A stretch of 64,000 nt of DNA from contig CAXBCR010000008.1 of the NCBI GenBank assembly GCA_963974475.1, positions 1 through 64,000 on the forward strand, read 5' to 3'. Positions within the stretch are counted from its first letter, which is position 1. Every line of letters begins with the position of its first letter. A program made the position numbers and the translations under genes. The DNA is from CAJXZP01 sp963974475. GTDB lineage: Bacteria > Bacteroidota > Bacteroidia > Flavobacteriales_G > Salibacteraceae. This document shows, in pieces, positions 44,630 to 53,700 of the stretch. Below the pieces are notes generated by a model. That model was not told the origin of the DNA. It saw nothing but the letters and a program-made list of their open reading frames with translations, and made no database searches.

Positions 44630-45291
44630 CAGTTTTGTACTATACGGCCTTTAAACTGTCCGTTCTTAATTTTAAGAGAATCTCCTTGGCCATTGTAAAG
44701 GTATCCTTCAAACTTTCCAAAAGCAATTTTTGCCGAAAAATTATCATCATTATTATCGATAATGGCTGAAAGATCAAAACGGGCAAAAGAACTAGTATTG
44801 CCCCCAAATGACGTACTCCACAACACGCTATCCATATCAATATAATTAATCATCGCAGATCTGTTATGAGTTAATTTAGGGTAATATGAGTACGGTCCTA
44901 CCACCAAAACAGAATCAATTTTATTCAAAGCGCTGGCACTATCATTTTTAACACATCCTAGAATGTTTACATAAATAGACTCTTCCAATTTGGAAGGGAT
45001 AATAAATGCGGTACTGTGAGATTGTAAAAAACGACTGGTATCTACTCCACAAAAGCCTTCTTCTTCACTAATTGTCCAGTTGGTGTACTTATTTATTCCA
45101 TTTGCATAGTGCACCGGAATATTATCTACCTCCGCACTAACAAACAAATCTACCTGCACATTGTTTCCGGTCGTGTCAGATTGGTTTGGATTGTCATAAA
45201 TGGCTAATGCTTCATCCGACTCGCAAGAAGAAATGAATAAGCTCGTAATCAAGCCAACAAGTACAGAACGAAAAATAATTTTGAAAGTCAT
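44629..45291 (-). CDS. Lipoprotein paralogue B of the tandem triplet
   Basis: 220 residues. Lipoprotein signal (IIFRSVLVGLITSLFISSC). The mature part carries the same two-cysteine pattern (EEGFCGVDT and ILGCVKND), LNKIDSVLVVG and the C-terminal block SVLWSTSFGG ... FEGYLYNGQGDSLKIKNGQF. It begins 3 nt after paralogue A and ends in a one-base overlap with C. Function unknown; likely a periplasm- or surface-facing lipoprotein. Confidence 0.78.
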   Translation of the reverse strand: MTFKIIFRSVLVGLITSLFISSCESDEALAIYDNPNQSDTTGNNVQVDLFVSAEVDNIPVHYANGINKYTNWTISEEEGFCGVDTSRFLQSHSTAFIIPSKLEESIYVNILGCVKNDSASALNKIDSVLVVGPYSYYPKLTHNRSAMINYIDMDSVLWSTSFGGNTSSFARFDLSAIIDNNDDNFSAKIAFGKFEGYLYNGQGDSLKIKNGQFKGRIVQN

Positions 45292-45294
45292 CCT

Positions 45295-45966
45295 CTAGTA
45301 TACTCCGTATTGAAACTTAAATTCTCCGCCCTCAATTCTAATTGATTCGGTGGCATTGTATAATGTTATATTCATGGTCCCTTCTATTAGGTCATCACCT
45401 AAAACCCCAGTAGGAGCAGCTGAAATTGCAGTAATGATAAATGAATCGTCATTTTTAGACCCACTACCTGGTAACGATTTCCACAGTTTTCCAGTATTAT
45501 CAACCCATGAAACTTCCACTCCATCCACCTTATTTAATGAGGTACTGTTACCATAAGGAAATGCACCGGTATGCAGCAAACTTTTTTGTTCTGCAATTTT
45601 GGTAGGGTCTTTAATGCATTTTAGCAATTTAACTTCTAAAGTATGAATTCCTGACAAGCTATACATTCCGGTAAGTTGTGAGTAAAACCCGCCATTACCA
45701 TTTCCATCTGCATCACATGGAGCATAAACAGAATCAAAAACCAAATTGTAAAATCCGTCAATACTATCTTGAAGGGTGAACAATGTGCTATCAATTTTCC
45801 CTTTAAAATAGAGTTTAGACACAATCGGAATTGAGTCAGCAGGAGGCCAATTGGGATCAGGTTCTACATTGTGTGGAACATCTGTAACTAAACTATCTTT
45901 TTGACACCCAATACTGCCTAACCCTAAGAGGATTAGCAATACATAAATCGAAAAATATTTTTTCAT
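45295..45966 (-). CDS. Lipoprotein paralogue A of the tandem triplet
   Basis: 223 residues from ATG 45966, chosen because it begins a proper lipoprotein signal (MKKYFSIYVLLILLGLGSIG, cysteine at 21, then QKDS) and lies ~23 nt after a TATATTTG box; the longer frame starts upstream of that box. Mature features: YAPCDADGNGNGG, LLKCIKDP, LNKVDGVEVSWVDNTGKLWK and MNITLYNATESIRIEGGEF. It heads the A-B-C operon on the minus strand. Confidence 0.8.
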   Translation of the reverse strand: MKKYFSIYVLLILLGLGSIGCQKDSLVTDVPHNVEPDPNWPPADSIPIVSKLYFKGKIDSTLFTLQDSIDGFYNLVFDSVYAPCDADGNGNGGFYSQLTGMYSLSGIHTLEVKLLKCIKDPTKIAEQKSLLHTGAFPYGNSTSLNKVDGVEVSWVDNTGKLWKSLPGSGSKNDDSFIITAISAAPTGVLGDDLIEGTMNITLYNATESIRIEGGEFKFQYGVY

Positions 45967-45988
45967 TTCTAAAACCTTATCAATGCCC

Positions 45989-45996
45989 CAAATATA
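45989..45996 (-). promoter_or_regulatory. Predicted minus-7 box of the lipoprotein triplet
   Basis: Minus-strand TATATTTG, with a TTG about 20 nt further upstream as a possible minus-33 element; 23 nt before the ATG at 45966. Its position inside the longer open frame supports the shorter start. Confidence 0.55.
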
Positions 45997-46221
45997 GTAT
46001 AAAAATAATGTTTCAACCATTTTATTTTTTAGGTTTGGTTGCGTAGTAAAATTGACATTAGCTGCCATTTAGAATGCACTGAATTACGCAATTATTTATA
46101 CGAATCGTAAGAAAATAAACGCTACCATTTTACGGGAGTAAATTCCATAATAACAAGCTCAAATTGTGGAAAAAACAATTAAAATTATAATCAAAAAACG
46201 ACCCTTTATTATAATAAAAAG

Positions 46222-46229
46222 TAATTTTG
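46222..46229 (+). promoter_or_regulatory. Predicted minus-7 box of udk-tal, very close to the start
   Basis: TAATTTTG ends only 6 nt before the ATG at 46236. With transcription normally starting a few bases after the box, the mRNA would have almost no leader. Confidence 0.5.
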
Positions 46230-46235
46230 TGCCCC

Positions 46236-46874
46236 ATGAAGATAAAGCCATATTTAGTGGGGATTGCAGGTGGTAGTGCCTCTGGTAAAACATCATTTTT
46301 GATGGATTTAAAAAACTCTCTCCCTCCTAAAACGGTTTCCATTATTACCCAAGACAACTATTATCTTCCTATAGATGAACAAAGTAAGGATGAAAATGGC
46401 GAAGTAAACTTTGATTTACCCACATCCATTAACCGAGAAAAATTTCATCAAGATTTGGAAAATATTTTAAACTGGGACCCAATAACTATTAAGGAATACA
46501 CCTTCAATAATGCGGAAAAAATTCCAGGATTAATTACCATTGAGCCTCGCCCCATAATTATTATGGAAGGATTGTTCATTTTCCATTTTGAAGAAATTCG
46601 AAAAGCATTAGATTTACGTGTATTTATTGACGTTCGTGAGCATAAAATGTTGGAACGAAGATTAAAACGAGACTATTTAGAACGGGGTTACAATGAAGAA
46701 TCTGTTCGTTACCAATGGGACAACCATGTAGTTCCTTCTTACAAAAAATATTTAAAACCTTACCGCGATGATTCGCATATTATTGTAACCAATAACAGTA
46801 ATTACACTAAAGGATTAGACGTAATATCGAATCATATTCGTTCCAAATTAATTTCACATTTTTATCAGCAATAA
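46236..46874 (+). CDS. udk: Uridine kinase
   Basis: 212 residues from ATG 46236 (MKIKPYLVGI); an alternative TTG three codons upstream lies inside the promoter box and is rejected. P-loop GGSASGKTS (residues 12-20), DQDNYY-like segment TQDNYYLPIDEQSKDENGEV, and IIMEGLFIFHFEEIR with RVFIDVREHKMLERRLKRD are typical of uridine kinase/phosphoribulokinase-fold enzymes that salvage uridine and cytidine to the monophosphates. It is 11 nt upstream of tal, likely an operon. Confidence 0.92.
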   Translation: MKIKPYLVGIAGGSASGKTSFLMDLKNSLPPKTVSIITQDNYYLPIDEQSKDENGEVNFDLPTSINREKFHQDLENILNWDPITIKEYTFNNAEKIPGLITIEPRPIIIMEGLFIFHFEEIRKALDLRVFIDVREHKMLERRLKRDYLERGYNEESVRYQWDNHVVPSYKKYLKPYRDDSHIIVTNNSNYTKGLDVISNHIRSKLISHFYQQ

Positions 46875-46885
46875 ATCAATAAATT

Positions 46886-47542
46886 ATGAAGTTTTTCATT
46901 GACACAGCAAATCTTGATCAAATTAAAGAAGCACAAGATTTAGGGGTATTAGACGGGGTTACCACCAACCCATCTTTAATGGCTAAAGAAGGCATTACTG
47001 GCGCACAAAACATTTTGGATCATTACGTTAAAATTTGCAATATTGCTGACGGAGATGTTAGCGCAGAAGTAATTGCAACAGACTACGAAGGAATGATCAA
47101 ACAAGGGGAAGAGCTTGCTGCGCTTCACCCAAACATTGTGGTTAAAATACCGATGATTAAAGACGGTATCAAAGCGTTAAAATACTTTTCTGATAAAGGA
47201 ATTAAAACCAATTGTACTTTAGTTTTTTCTGCGGGTCAAGCGTTACTAGCTGCCAAAGCCGGAGCAACATACGTATCTCCATTCATTGGTAGATTAGACG
47301 ATATTAGTTACGATGGTATTGATTTAATTGCACAGATTAGATTAATTTATGACAACTATATGTTTGATACTCAAATTCTTTCTGCTTCAGTAAGAAATAC
47401 CATGCACGTAATAAGATGTGCTGAAGTAGGAAGTGATGTAATGACAGGTCCTTTAAGTTCAATTTTGGGATTATTGAAACACCCTTTAACAGATATTGGT
47501 TTGGCACAATTTTTAGCCGATTTTGAAAAAGGAAATAAATAA
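46886..47542 (+). CDS. tal: Transaldolase, short (TalC/Fsa-type)
   Basis: 218 residues. The short transaldolase family: MKFFIDTANLDQIKEAQDLG, GVTTNPSLMAKEG, the Schiff-base lysine K87 in VVKIPMIKDG, TNCTLVFSAGQALLAAKAGA, YVSPFIGRLDD and ILSASVRNT. It exchanges a dihydroxyacetone unit in the non-oxidative pentose phosphate pathway; fructose-6-phosphate aldolases are relatives of the same length. Terminated by a strong hairpin. Confidence 0.94.
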   Translation: MKFFIDTANLDQIKEAQDLGVLDGVTTNPSLMAKEGITGAQNILDHYVKICNIADGDVSAEVIATDYEGMIKQGEELAALHPNIVVKIPMIKDGIKALKYFSDKGIKTNCTLVFSAGQALLAAKAGATYVSPFIGRLDDISYDGIDLIAQIRLIYDNYMFDTQILSASVRNTMHVIRCAEVGSDVMTGPLSSILGLLKHPLTDIGLAQFLADFEKGNK

Positions 47543-47563
47543 AATCATTCTCGCATTATATTC

Positions 47564-47596
47564 AACGAGACTATGAAAATAGTCTCGTTTTTTTTT
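47564..47596 (+). terminator. Rho-independent terminator of udk-tal
   Basis: AACGAGACTAT GAAA ATAGTCTCGTT stem with a T run of about nine, 21 nt after the tal stop. Confidence 0.93.
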
Positions 47597-47691
47597 GTCC
47601 CACACTTTTTGCTTTCTCCACTTAGCTCCAATTAAAAATGTTAAGAAACCCCTTTTGCGACAAACATTACGCAATAAAGAATAAATCCGTC

Positions 47692-47699
47692 TAATTTTG
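47692..47699 (+). promoter_or_regulatory. Predicted minus-7 box of the thioredoxin gene
   Basis: TAATTTTG, 18 nt before the preferred ATG at 47718. It overlaps the start of the longer open frame, which argues for the shorter protein. Confidence 0.5.
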
Positions 47700-47717
47700 C
47701 GGTATAGAAAAAGAAAC

Positions 47718-48593
47718 ATGGGCAAAGAATTTGAATCGGAAGAAGAAAAAATAGCGCACGAAAAGAAAATTGTTGGGTATCTTAGTATGTTCAACTTTCT
47801 ACTTACATTTTTGGTTGGCTACTATTACGGATTTCATTATGCGGCCATTTTAGCTGCTGTGGGTAGCCTAATTCTGGGATACACTCGAGAGAATTCTAAC
47901 CAATCTATATTCAAACAGGTATGGGCTCTTTCCAGTCCATTTGTGTTTGTTGCCGCTGTTGGAGTCATTAATCCTGCTATTATTCCAGTAGGTGTATCAG
48001 GTGTGCTATTTACGTTTTTAGGGTTGCATTTAAGAACCTTAAATCAAAGTAATGCCATTAAAATAATTGTTGCTGCATCTGCTATTTCACTTACGGTTTA
48101 TGGCAGTTTGATTGAGTATCCAAAATACGTTCAGTCCATGCTTTCTACAGAAAAAAATGAGAAATTACCAAATTTTGAAGTGAGTTCATTGGATGGTACA
48201 CGTGTGCAACTTTCCTCATTACAAGGAAAAGTGGTGGTGATGGATTTTTGGGCCACTTGGTGCAAACCTTGCCGAGATGAATTTGTGGAGTTAGAAGAGG
48301 TAGTAAACCATTATAAAGGGAATGAAAATGTGGTTTTCTTAATCACCAATGCTAAAGGTAGTGGCGACTCTATGGAAAAGGTGCAAGAATTTGCTGGAAA
48401 TGGAATTTATCAACTTCCATTTTACATTGATCAAACGGGAAATGCGAGTAATAGCGTGGATGTAACGGCCTTCCCTACCCTTGCAATAATTGATGCAGAT
48501 GGCGTATTAAAAATTCATCATACCGGTTATTCAAATGCTGAAAACTTAACCCAGTTTTTAATTACTTCTATTGACCAATTATTGGAAGAATAA
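47718..48593 (+). CDS. Membrane-anchored TlpA-like thioredoxin
   Basis: 291 residues from ATG 47718 (MGKEFESEEEKIAHE). Residues ~18-135 hold four hydrophobic helices (FNFLLTFLVGYYYGFHYAAI, AAVGSLILGY, FVFVAAVGVINPAIIPVGVS, IKIIVAASAISLTVYGSLI). A TlpA/ResA-type thioredoxin domain follows, with FWATWCKPCRDEFVELEEV (C182 and C185) and a cis-proline region VTAFPTLAIID. It would act on periplasmic disulfides. It converges with the minus-strand gene beside nhaA, with only 1 nt between stops. Confidence 0.87.
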   Translation: MGKEFESEEEKIAHEKKIVGYLSMFNFLLTFLVGYYYGFHYAAILAAVGSLILGYTRENSNQSIFKQVWALSSPFVFVAAVGVINPAIIPVGVSGVLFTFLGLHLRTLNQSNAIKIIVAASAISLTVYGSLIEYPKYVQSMLSTEKNEKLPNFEVSSLDGTRVQLSSLQGKVVVMDFWATWCKPCRDEFVELEEVVNHYKGNENVVFLITNAKGSGDSMEKVQEFAGNGIYQLPFYIDQTGNASNSVDVTAFPTLAIIDADGVLKIHHTGYSNAENLTQFLITSIDQLLEE

Positions 48594-48594
48594 A

Positions 48595-49224
48595 CTAATC
48601 GTTGATCCATTCAATTTTAAACTCGTGTCTCATTAATTCTTTCGCTCGGTAATTTTCATTTTCAGTGTAAAACTGAATAAAAGTGAGGTATAACGATTTT
48701 TTCACATCCTTTATCTCATACTTGATATTCATATTCACATCATACACGTATTGCACTTCTCTGGTACCGATATATCGGTTGTTAACCCAATCATAGTAAG
48801 AAAATCTGTGATTTATCCTTGAATCAATAAACCAATAACTTGGTTGGTCATCAGATACCAATAATTCTTGGTTTGGATTTTTCCAAACCTCATACATAGC
48901 TACATTTTGAAACCCTTTTAAATCCGCTACCTGTACATTTCGAAGCGCACCATTATAAGTCCCAGCATTAAAAGACACATTCACAAATACACCATTTTTA
49001 TCGGGCATATCTACTACCACCTCAAACGGTTCTCTTTTTAATTGCACCACATGTTTATCAATGGGCAATCGCTTACCATTTTGAATGATGTAGGCACTAA
49101 AATTACTTTTAGGATAGTGCGCTGTAAATGAAGTCAATCCTAGGCCGATTAACACTATTACCCCAACAAAACTGCTCCTCCAACCGGTGTTGAAAAGCTG
49201 GGTTAAAAAACTATTTTTTTGCAT
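48595..49224 (-). CDS. Hypothetical N-terminally anchored protein coupled to nhaA
   Basis: 209 residues. One membrane segment near the N-terminus (WRSSFVGVIVLIGLGLTSFT) and a beta-rich extracytoplasmic part (KNGVFVNVSFNAGTYNGALR, YVYDVNMNIKYEIKDVKK). No motif recognised. It begins inside the end of nhaA (14-nt overlap) and is therefore almost surely translated from the same mRNA. Confidence 0.7.
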   Translation of the reverse strand: MQKNSFLTQLFNTGWRSSFVGVIVLIGLGLTSFTAHYPKSNFSAYIIQNGKRLPIDKHVVQLKREPFEVVVDMPDKNGVFVNVSFNAGTYNGALRNVQVADLKGFQNVAMYEVWKNPNQELLVSDDQPSYWFIDSRINHRFSYYDWVNNRYIGTREVQYVYDVNMNIKYEIKDVKKSLYLTFIQFYTENENYRAKELMRHEFKIEWIND

Positions 49225-50545
49225 CTCTTTTGTCGTAATAAAGCTTCAACATTAACAAACCAGCTATTGCTGAAACTACGGAAGCGGCCATCACTCCTAC
49301 TTTTGCTTTTTCTATTATTTCAATATCATCAAATGCCAAATCTGAAATAAAGATGGACATGGTAAACCCAATTCCGGCCAACATGGCTGCGCCATAAATC
49401 TCAGGCCATTCTACATTTTCTGGAAGAACAGAAATTTTAAACTTCACCATTAATCGTGTAAAAATTGTAATCCCTAAAAATTTACCAAATACAAGACCGG
49501 CCATCACCCCTAAAGCTATGGGCGATAATAACATATTGATTATGGACCCTGAAATGTGGACCCCAGCATTGCTTAAAGCAAATAATGGAAGTACTATAAA
49601 CGCTACGAACGGATGAATGGCATGTTCTAGTTTTTGTAACGGGGTTTGCACTTGATCCAAAGCCTTTTCCATATCAGATACTGCATGTGTTTGTTCAGGT
49701 GAAAGCAATTTTCCATTACTTGGGTTATCTGTGAAAATTTTTCCGTAACCTCTCGCTTTTTCCATAAATTCAGAATCTGAAATTTTGGATCTAGCAGGTA
49801 CCGTCATCGCGATAAGAACTCCGGCAAATGTGGCGTGAATTCCTGAATACAAAAACGCAATCCACACACCAAATAAACCAACCACCCCATAAAAAGTTCC
49901 GCTTCGAATTCCCCATTTATTGGCGGCTATAAGCAAGGCAATAAACCCTAGAGCAATCCATAATTGTGTGAAATCAATTGAGGAAGGGTCAGTATAAAAA
50001 ACAGCAATCACTAGAATAGCCCCTAAATCATCGGCAATGGCCAATGCAGTCAAAAATATTTTTACATTAATACTTACTCTATTCCCTAAAAGAGATAATA
50101 CGCCTAATGCAAATCCGATATCTGTGGCCATTGGGATACCCCAACCATTAATATTTTGGGGGTTATCATAATTAAATGCTACGTAAATTAGAGCCGGAAA
50201 CAACATTCCTCCAACGGCTGCCATTATAGGCATGGACGCTTTTCTAAGAGTGCTTAATTCCCCTTCCATCACCTCTCTTTTTATTTCGAGTCCTACGGTA
50301 AAAAAGAAAATAGCCATCAACCCATCATTTATCCAATGGTTTAACGAAGCATCCAAATCAAACCAATTGCCGAAAGCAAATTGCATGTGTAATTCATGCC
50401 ATATATAATGGTAAGAACTTGCCCAAGGTGAGTTAGCCCAAGAAATAGCAAGAATGGCCGCAATAACCAGTAGAATGCCACTAATGGTTTCTTTAGAAAT
50501 AAATTCTTTACCATGATCGGTGACTGAAGCAGATGAATTTTGCAT
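49211..50545 (-). CDS. nhaA: Na+/H+ antiporter NhaA
   Basis: 444 residues, about 12 membrane helices. NhaA exchanges one Na+ for two H+ and helps regulate internal pH and salt. Seen: FFFTVGLEIKREVMEGEL, the IPMATDIGFALGVLSLLG segment with D142, and the paired aspartates D172-D173 in ALAIADDLGAILVIAVFY, which bind the ion; also GIHATFAGVLIAMTVPAR and GIGFTMSIFISDLAF near the end. Slightly longer than the E. coli protein because of an extra loop at ~250-300. First gene of a two-gene minus-strand unit. Confidence 0.95.
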   Translation of the reverse strand: MQNSSASVTDHGKEFISKETISGILLVIAAILAISWANSPWASSYHYIWHELHMQFAFGNWFDLDASLNHWINDGLMAIFFFTVGLEIKREVMEGELSTLRKASMPIMAAVGGMLFPALIYVAFNYDNPQNINGWGIPMATDIGFALGVLSLLGNRVSINVKIFLTALAIADDLGAILVIAVFYTDPSSIDFTQLWIALGFIALLIAANKWGIRSGTFYGVVGLFGVWIAFLYSGIHATFAGVLIAMTVPARSKISDSEFMEKARGYGKIFTDNPSNGKLLSPEQTHAVSDMEKALDQVQTPLQKLEHAIHPFVAFIVLPLFALSNAGVHISGSIINMLLSPIALGVMAGLVFGKFLGITIFTRLMVKFKISVLPENVEWPEIYGAAMLAGIGFTMSIFISDLAFDDIEIIEKAKVGVMAASVVSAIAGLLMLKLYYDKRDAKK

Positions 50546-50663
50546 ATGGACTTATTTGTGTGCAAATAAACATGATTAGGGCAGAATTAAGCAGTCTTTT
50601 TTCAAAAACTTAGCCACGACACAATGTTCATCCCGCAGCGTAGTTTCTACAAAATATAGCGTA

Positions 50664-50693
50664 CAAAAAAAGGGGAGAACTATTCCTCCCCCC
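50664..50693 (-). terminator. Terminator of the SprB-repeat adhesin gene
   Basis: On the minus strand GGGGAG, an eight-base loop, CTCCCC and a run of seven T, 26 nt beyond the gene's stop. The T-run lies at 50664-50670. Confidence 0.85.
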
Positions 50694-50718
50694 CTCTTTC
50701 ATGAAAAAAACTACTCTT

Positions 50719-53700
50719 TTACTTTATCGTAAATTGTTTAACAATGTTTTGACCTTCATACTCAAATTTAACCATGTAGGTTCCGGTTGCCAGTTTTGAA
50801 ACGTCTAAACTAGCTGTTCCGTTATTTCCGGATACATCTACGTTATAGGTTCTTACCAACTGTCCTGTAATAGAAATCACTTGGACTTCAACTATACCTT
50901 GGTGAGCAAAATTTGCAAAATCAATGTAAATATTGTTTACCGCTGGGTTTGGATAAAGTCTCAAACTAGCAGCGCTGAAATCACCGTTACTTAATACAAA
51001 GTCTATTTGTATATCGTCTTCACCGGCACAACCTGTTGTTGAATCTGTCACCATCAAAGAATAGGTGCCAGCTGTTGTAACCTCAAGGTTTTGCGTTGTA
51101 GCACCGGTATTCCACAAGTAACTTGCATATCCTGAATCGGCCATAATAATATACGGTGATTCTTTCCATACCACAGTATCCGCACCTAAATCAACCATCA
51201 CTTCTGGATGAATAATTACGGTATCCATCGCTTCACCAGCACAACCATTTGCATCGGTAACAGTTACCGTAAACACATGATTTCCTGCCGGGTAATCAAC
51301 CGCATATACGTTGATTAATTGAGATGAACTATTGTTAGACCATGAGTAAGAACTAAATCCTGGACCCGCATCTAAAGAGCCGGTTTCATAACTACATAAC
51401 GATGCCGCACCAACAATACTGGTAACTACCGGTGCAGAAACTGACACATCAACTGAGTCATCCCCCATACATCCATTTCCATCAGTAACCATCACGCCAA
51501 CATTAAAAGTACCTACTCCTAAATTAGCGGCCGTTACGGTATCCATTTGACTTGAATTACCTGATGTCCATACATACGAAGAGAAACCAGCACCTGCATC
51601 AAGTATCATAGATTCACCATCACATAAAATACGTGCACTTCCTAGGTCCACAACAACTGCTGCAGGTTCTGAAATACTCGCAAAATCTGAAGTCATACAA
51701 CCATTCGCATCTGTAACGTCTACAGAAAATACACCAGCTCCCAAATTAGTTAGTCCTGAAGTTGAAGCGCCATTTGACCATGCATAACTGTATGGAGAAG
51801 TTCCTCCTGATGCAGTAGTAGTTATCGAACCATCATTCATTCCGTTACACGAAATATCTACACCGCTCACGCTCAATGCTAAAGCTGTTGGTTCGGTAAT
51901 GGTAACTGAATTTGTAGCCTGACAATTATTACCATCGGATACAGTAACAGAATATGTTCCAGCAGCTAATCCATTGGCTAAAGAACCTCCAGACCCATTG
52001 CTCCAAGCATACACAAATGGTGAAGTACCTCCGGCTGCGACAACGGTTGCCATACCTGAATTACCACCATTACAAAGCACATTTGAAGTAACGGTTGCGG
52101 TAGATGTTACCGCGGTAGGTTCCGTAATATTCACACTATCCATCATTACACATGCATTTGCATCTGTAACAGTCACAGCTACATAACCGGCAGATAAACC
52201 AGTAGCAGAAGATGTGGTTGACCCATTGCTCCAACTCATAGAATAAGGAGCAGTTCCACCTGAGTTTAAAATTCCAGCAGAACCATTAGTACCAGCATTA
52301 CAAGAAACATCCATTACGTTTACAAATACACCTGATAATTGATTAGGTTGAATAATTGAAACAGAGGCCGTTTGCATACAACCCACATTGTCTGTAACGG
52401 TCAACGTATGACTACCTGCGGCTAAACTAGCTGCATTAGCCGTAACATCTCCATTAGACCATGCGTATGAATACGGTGCAACTCCACCACCAGCAATTGA
52501 TGTGGCAGTACCTGTTGCGTCTCCATTACATAATGGATTTGTAGAACCTGTTACAATAGCCAATAATGGCGTGTTTTGTGTCATTACAACATTTTCAGTT
52601 GCGACACAACCACTTGCATCCGTTAAAGTAACATCATAAGTACCCACTGGCAAACCATTTTCGGTTGCTGCTGTGCCACCACTTGACCATGCAAAGGCAT
52701 AAGGCGTAGAGCCACCTGTTGCTGAAGCAGTAACTACCCCAGTGCTTCCCCCGTAACAAGCTACAATAGAATCTACCGCAATTGAAATAGATGGTGCACC
52801 GATATCAGATACGGTAGCAGAAGTAACGTAAGTACATAGATTCGCATCGGTAATAGTCACGGTATACCCACCACCAACTAAGCTAGCAGCTGTTGCGGTG
52901 GTTTGACCATCCGACCAAGAATATGTATATGGCGTAGTACCACCCGTTGTAGCTACTGTGGCAGAACCACTTGGCACCCCACAAGTGGAAGGTGTTGTAG
53001 AAGTGGTTGCCGCTAAGCTAACAGGTTCTGTAATTATTACCGTTGCCGTTGCTGGCCACATATTTGCATCATTTACCGTTACGGTATATGTTCCCGGAGC
53101 AAGTGAGTCTGCCATTGCAGTTACATCTCCATTACTCCACATATAAGTATATGGCGCATCTCCACCAGAAGCAGTAACAGTTGCTGTTCCATTCGCTGCA
53201 CCATTACATGTCACCATGGTAGAATCAGAAATCATTGCTTTGGTTAAATCAACACTCACAACTACGGTATCCATGTAAGTTCCACAAGAACTCGCAAAGG
53301 AAACCACGTAAGTATGTACACCATCGGCATTGTAAGGACCTCCAAAGAAGGTTGGGTCTGTACCTACGGTAGTACCCGCAGAATCCCATGTTAATCCAGC
53401 TATTGAAGGTGCTGAAGGAACGGTAACACTTGCGTTAACCACATTTGGATCTTGACGATTTGAGTTGCTCGATTTTGACCATCCTGTATTATTGTTCATA
53501 TCAGGTCCTTCTAACCTCAACCCCCAACTACTTTGTCCAGAAACCGTAATTCCTGACCAATCAGCCGAAGTCACACCAGAAGATGCCGGAAAAGAATAAC
53601 TTCCATAACCAAAAGCATCTACAATGTTTCCTTGTGGATCCTTAATAATATGACCTGATGCAGTACCAGAACCATTGTCGTAGGACACAGCCGTTTTATA

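Noticed and set aside
45967..46068. Earlier start for lipoprotein A
   Set aside because: The extension would put residues before a textbook lipoprotein signal and runs through a promoter box.
47697..47717. Earlier start for the membrane thioredoxin
   Set aside because: It lies within the TAATTTTG promoter box; ATG 47718 is preferred.
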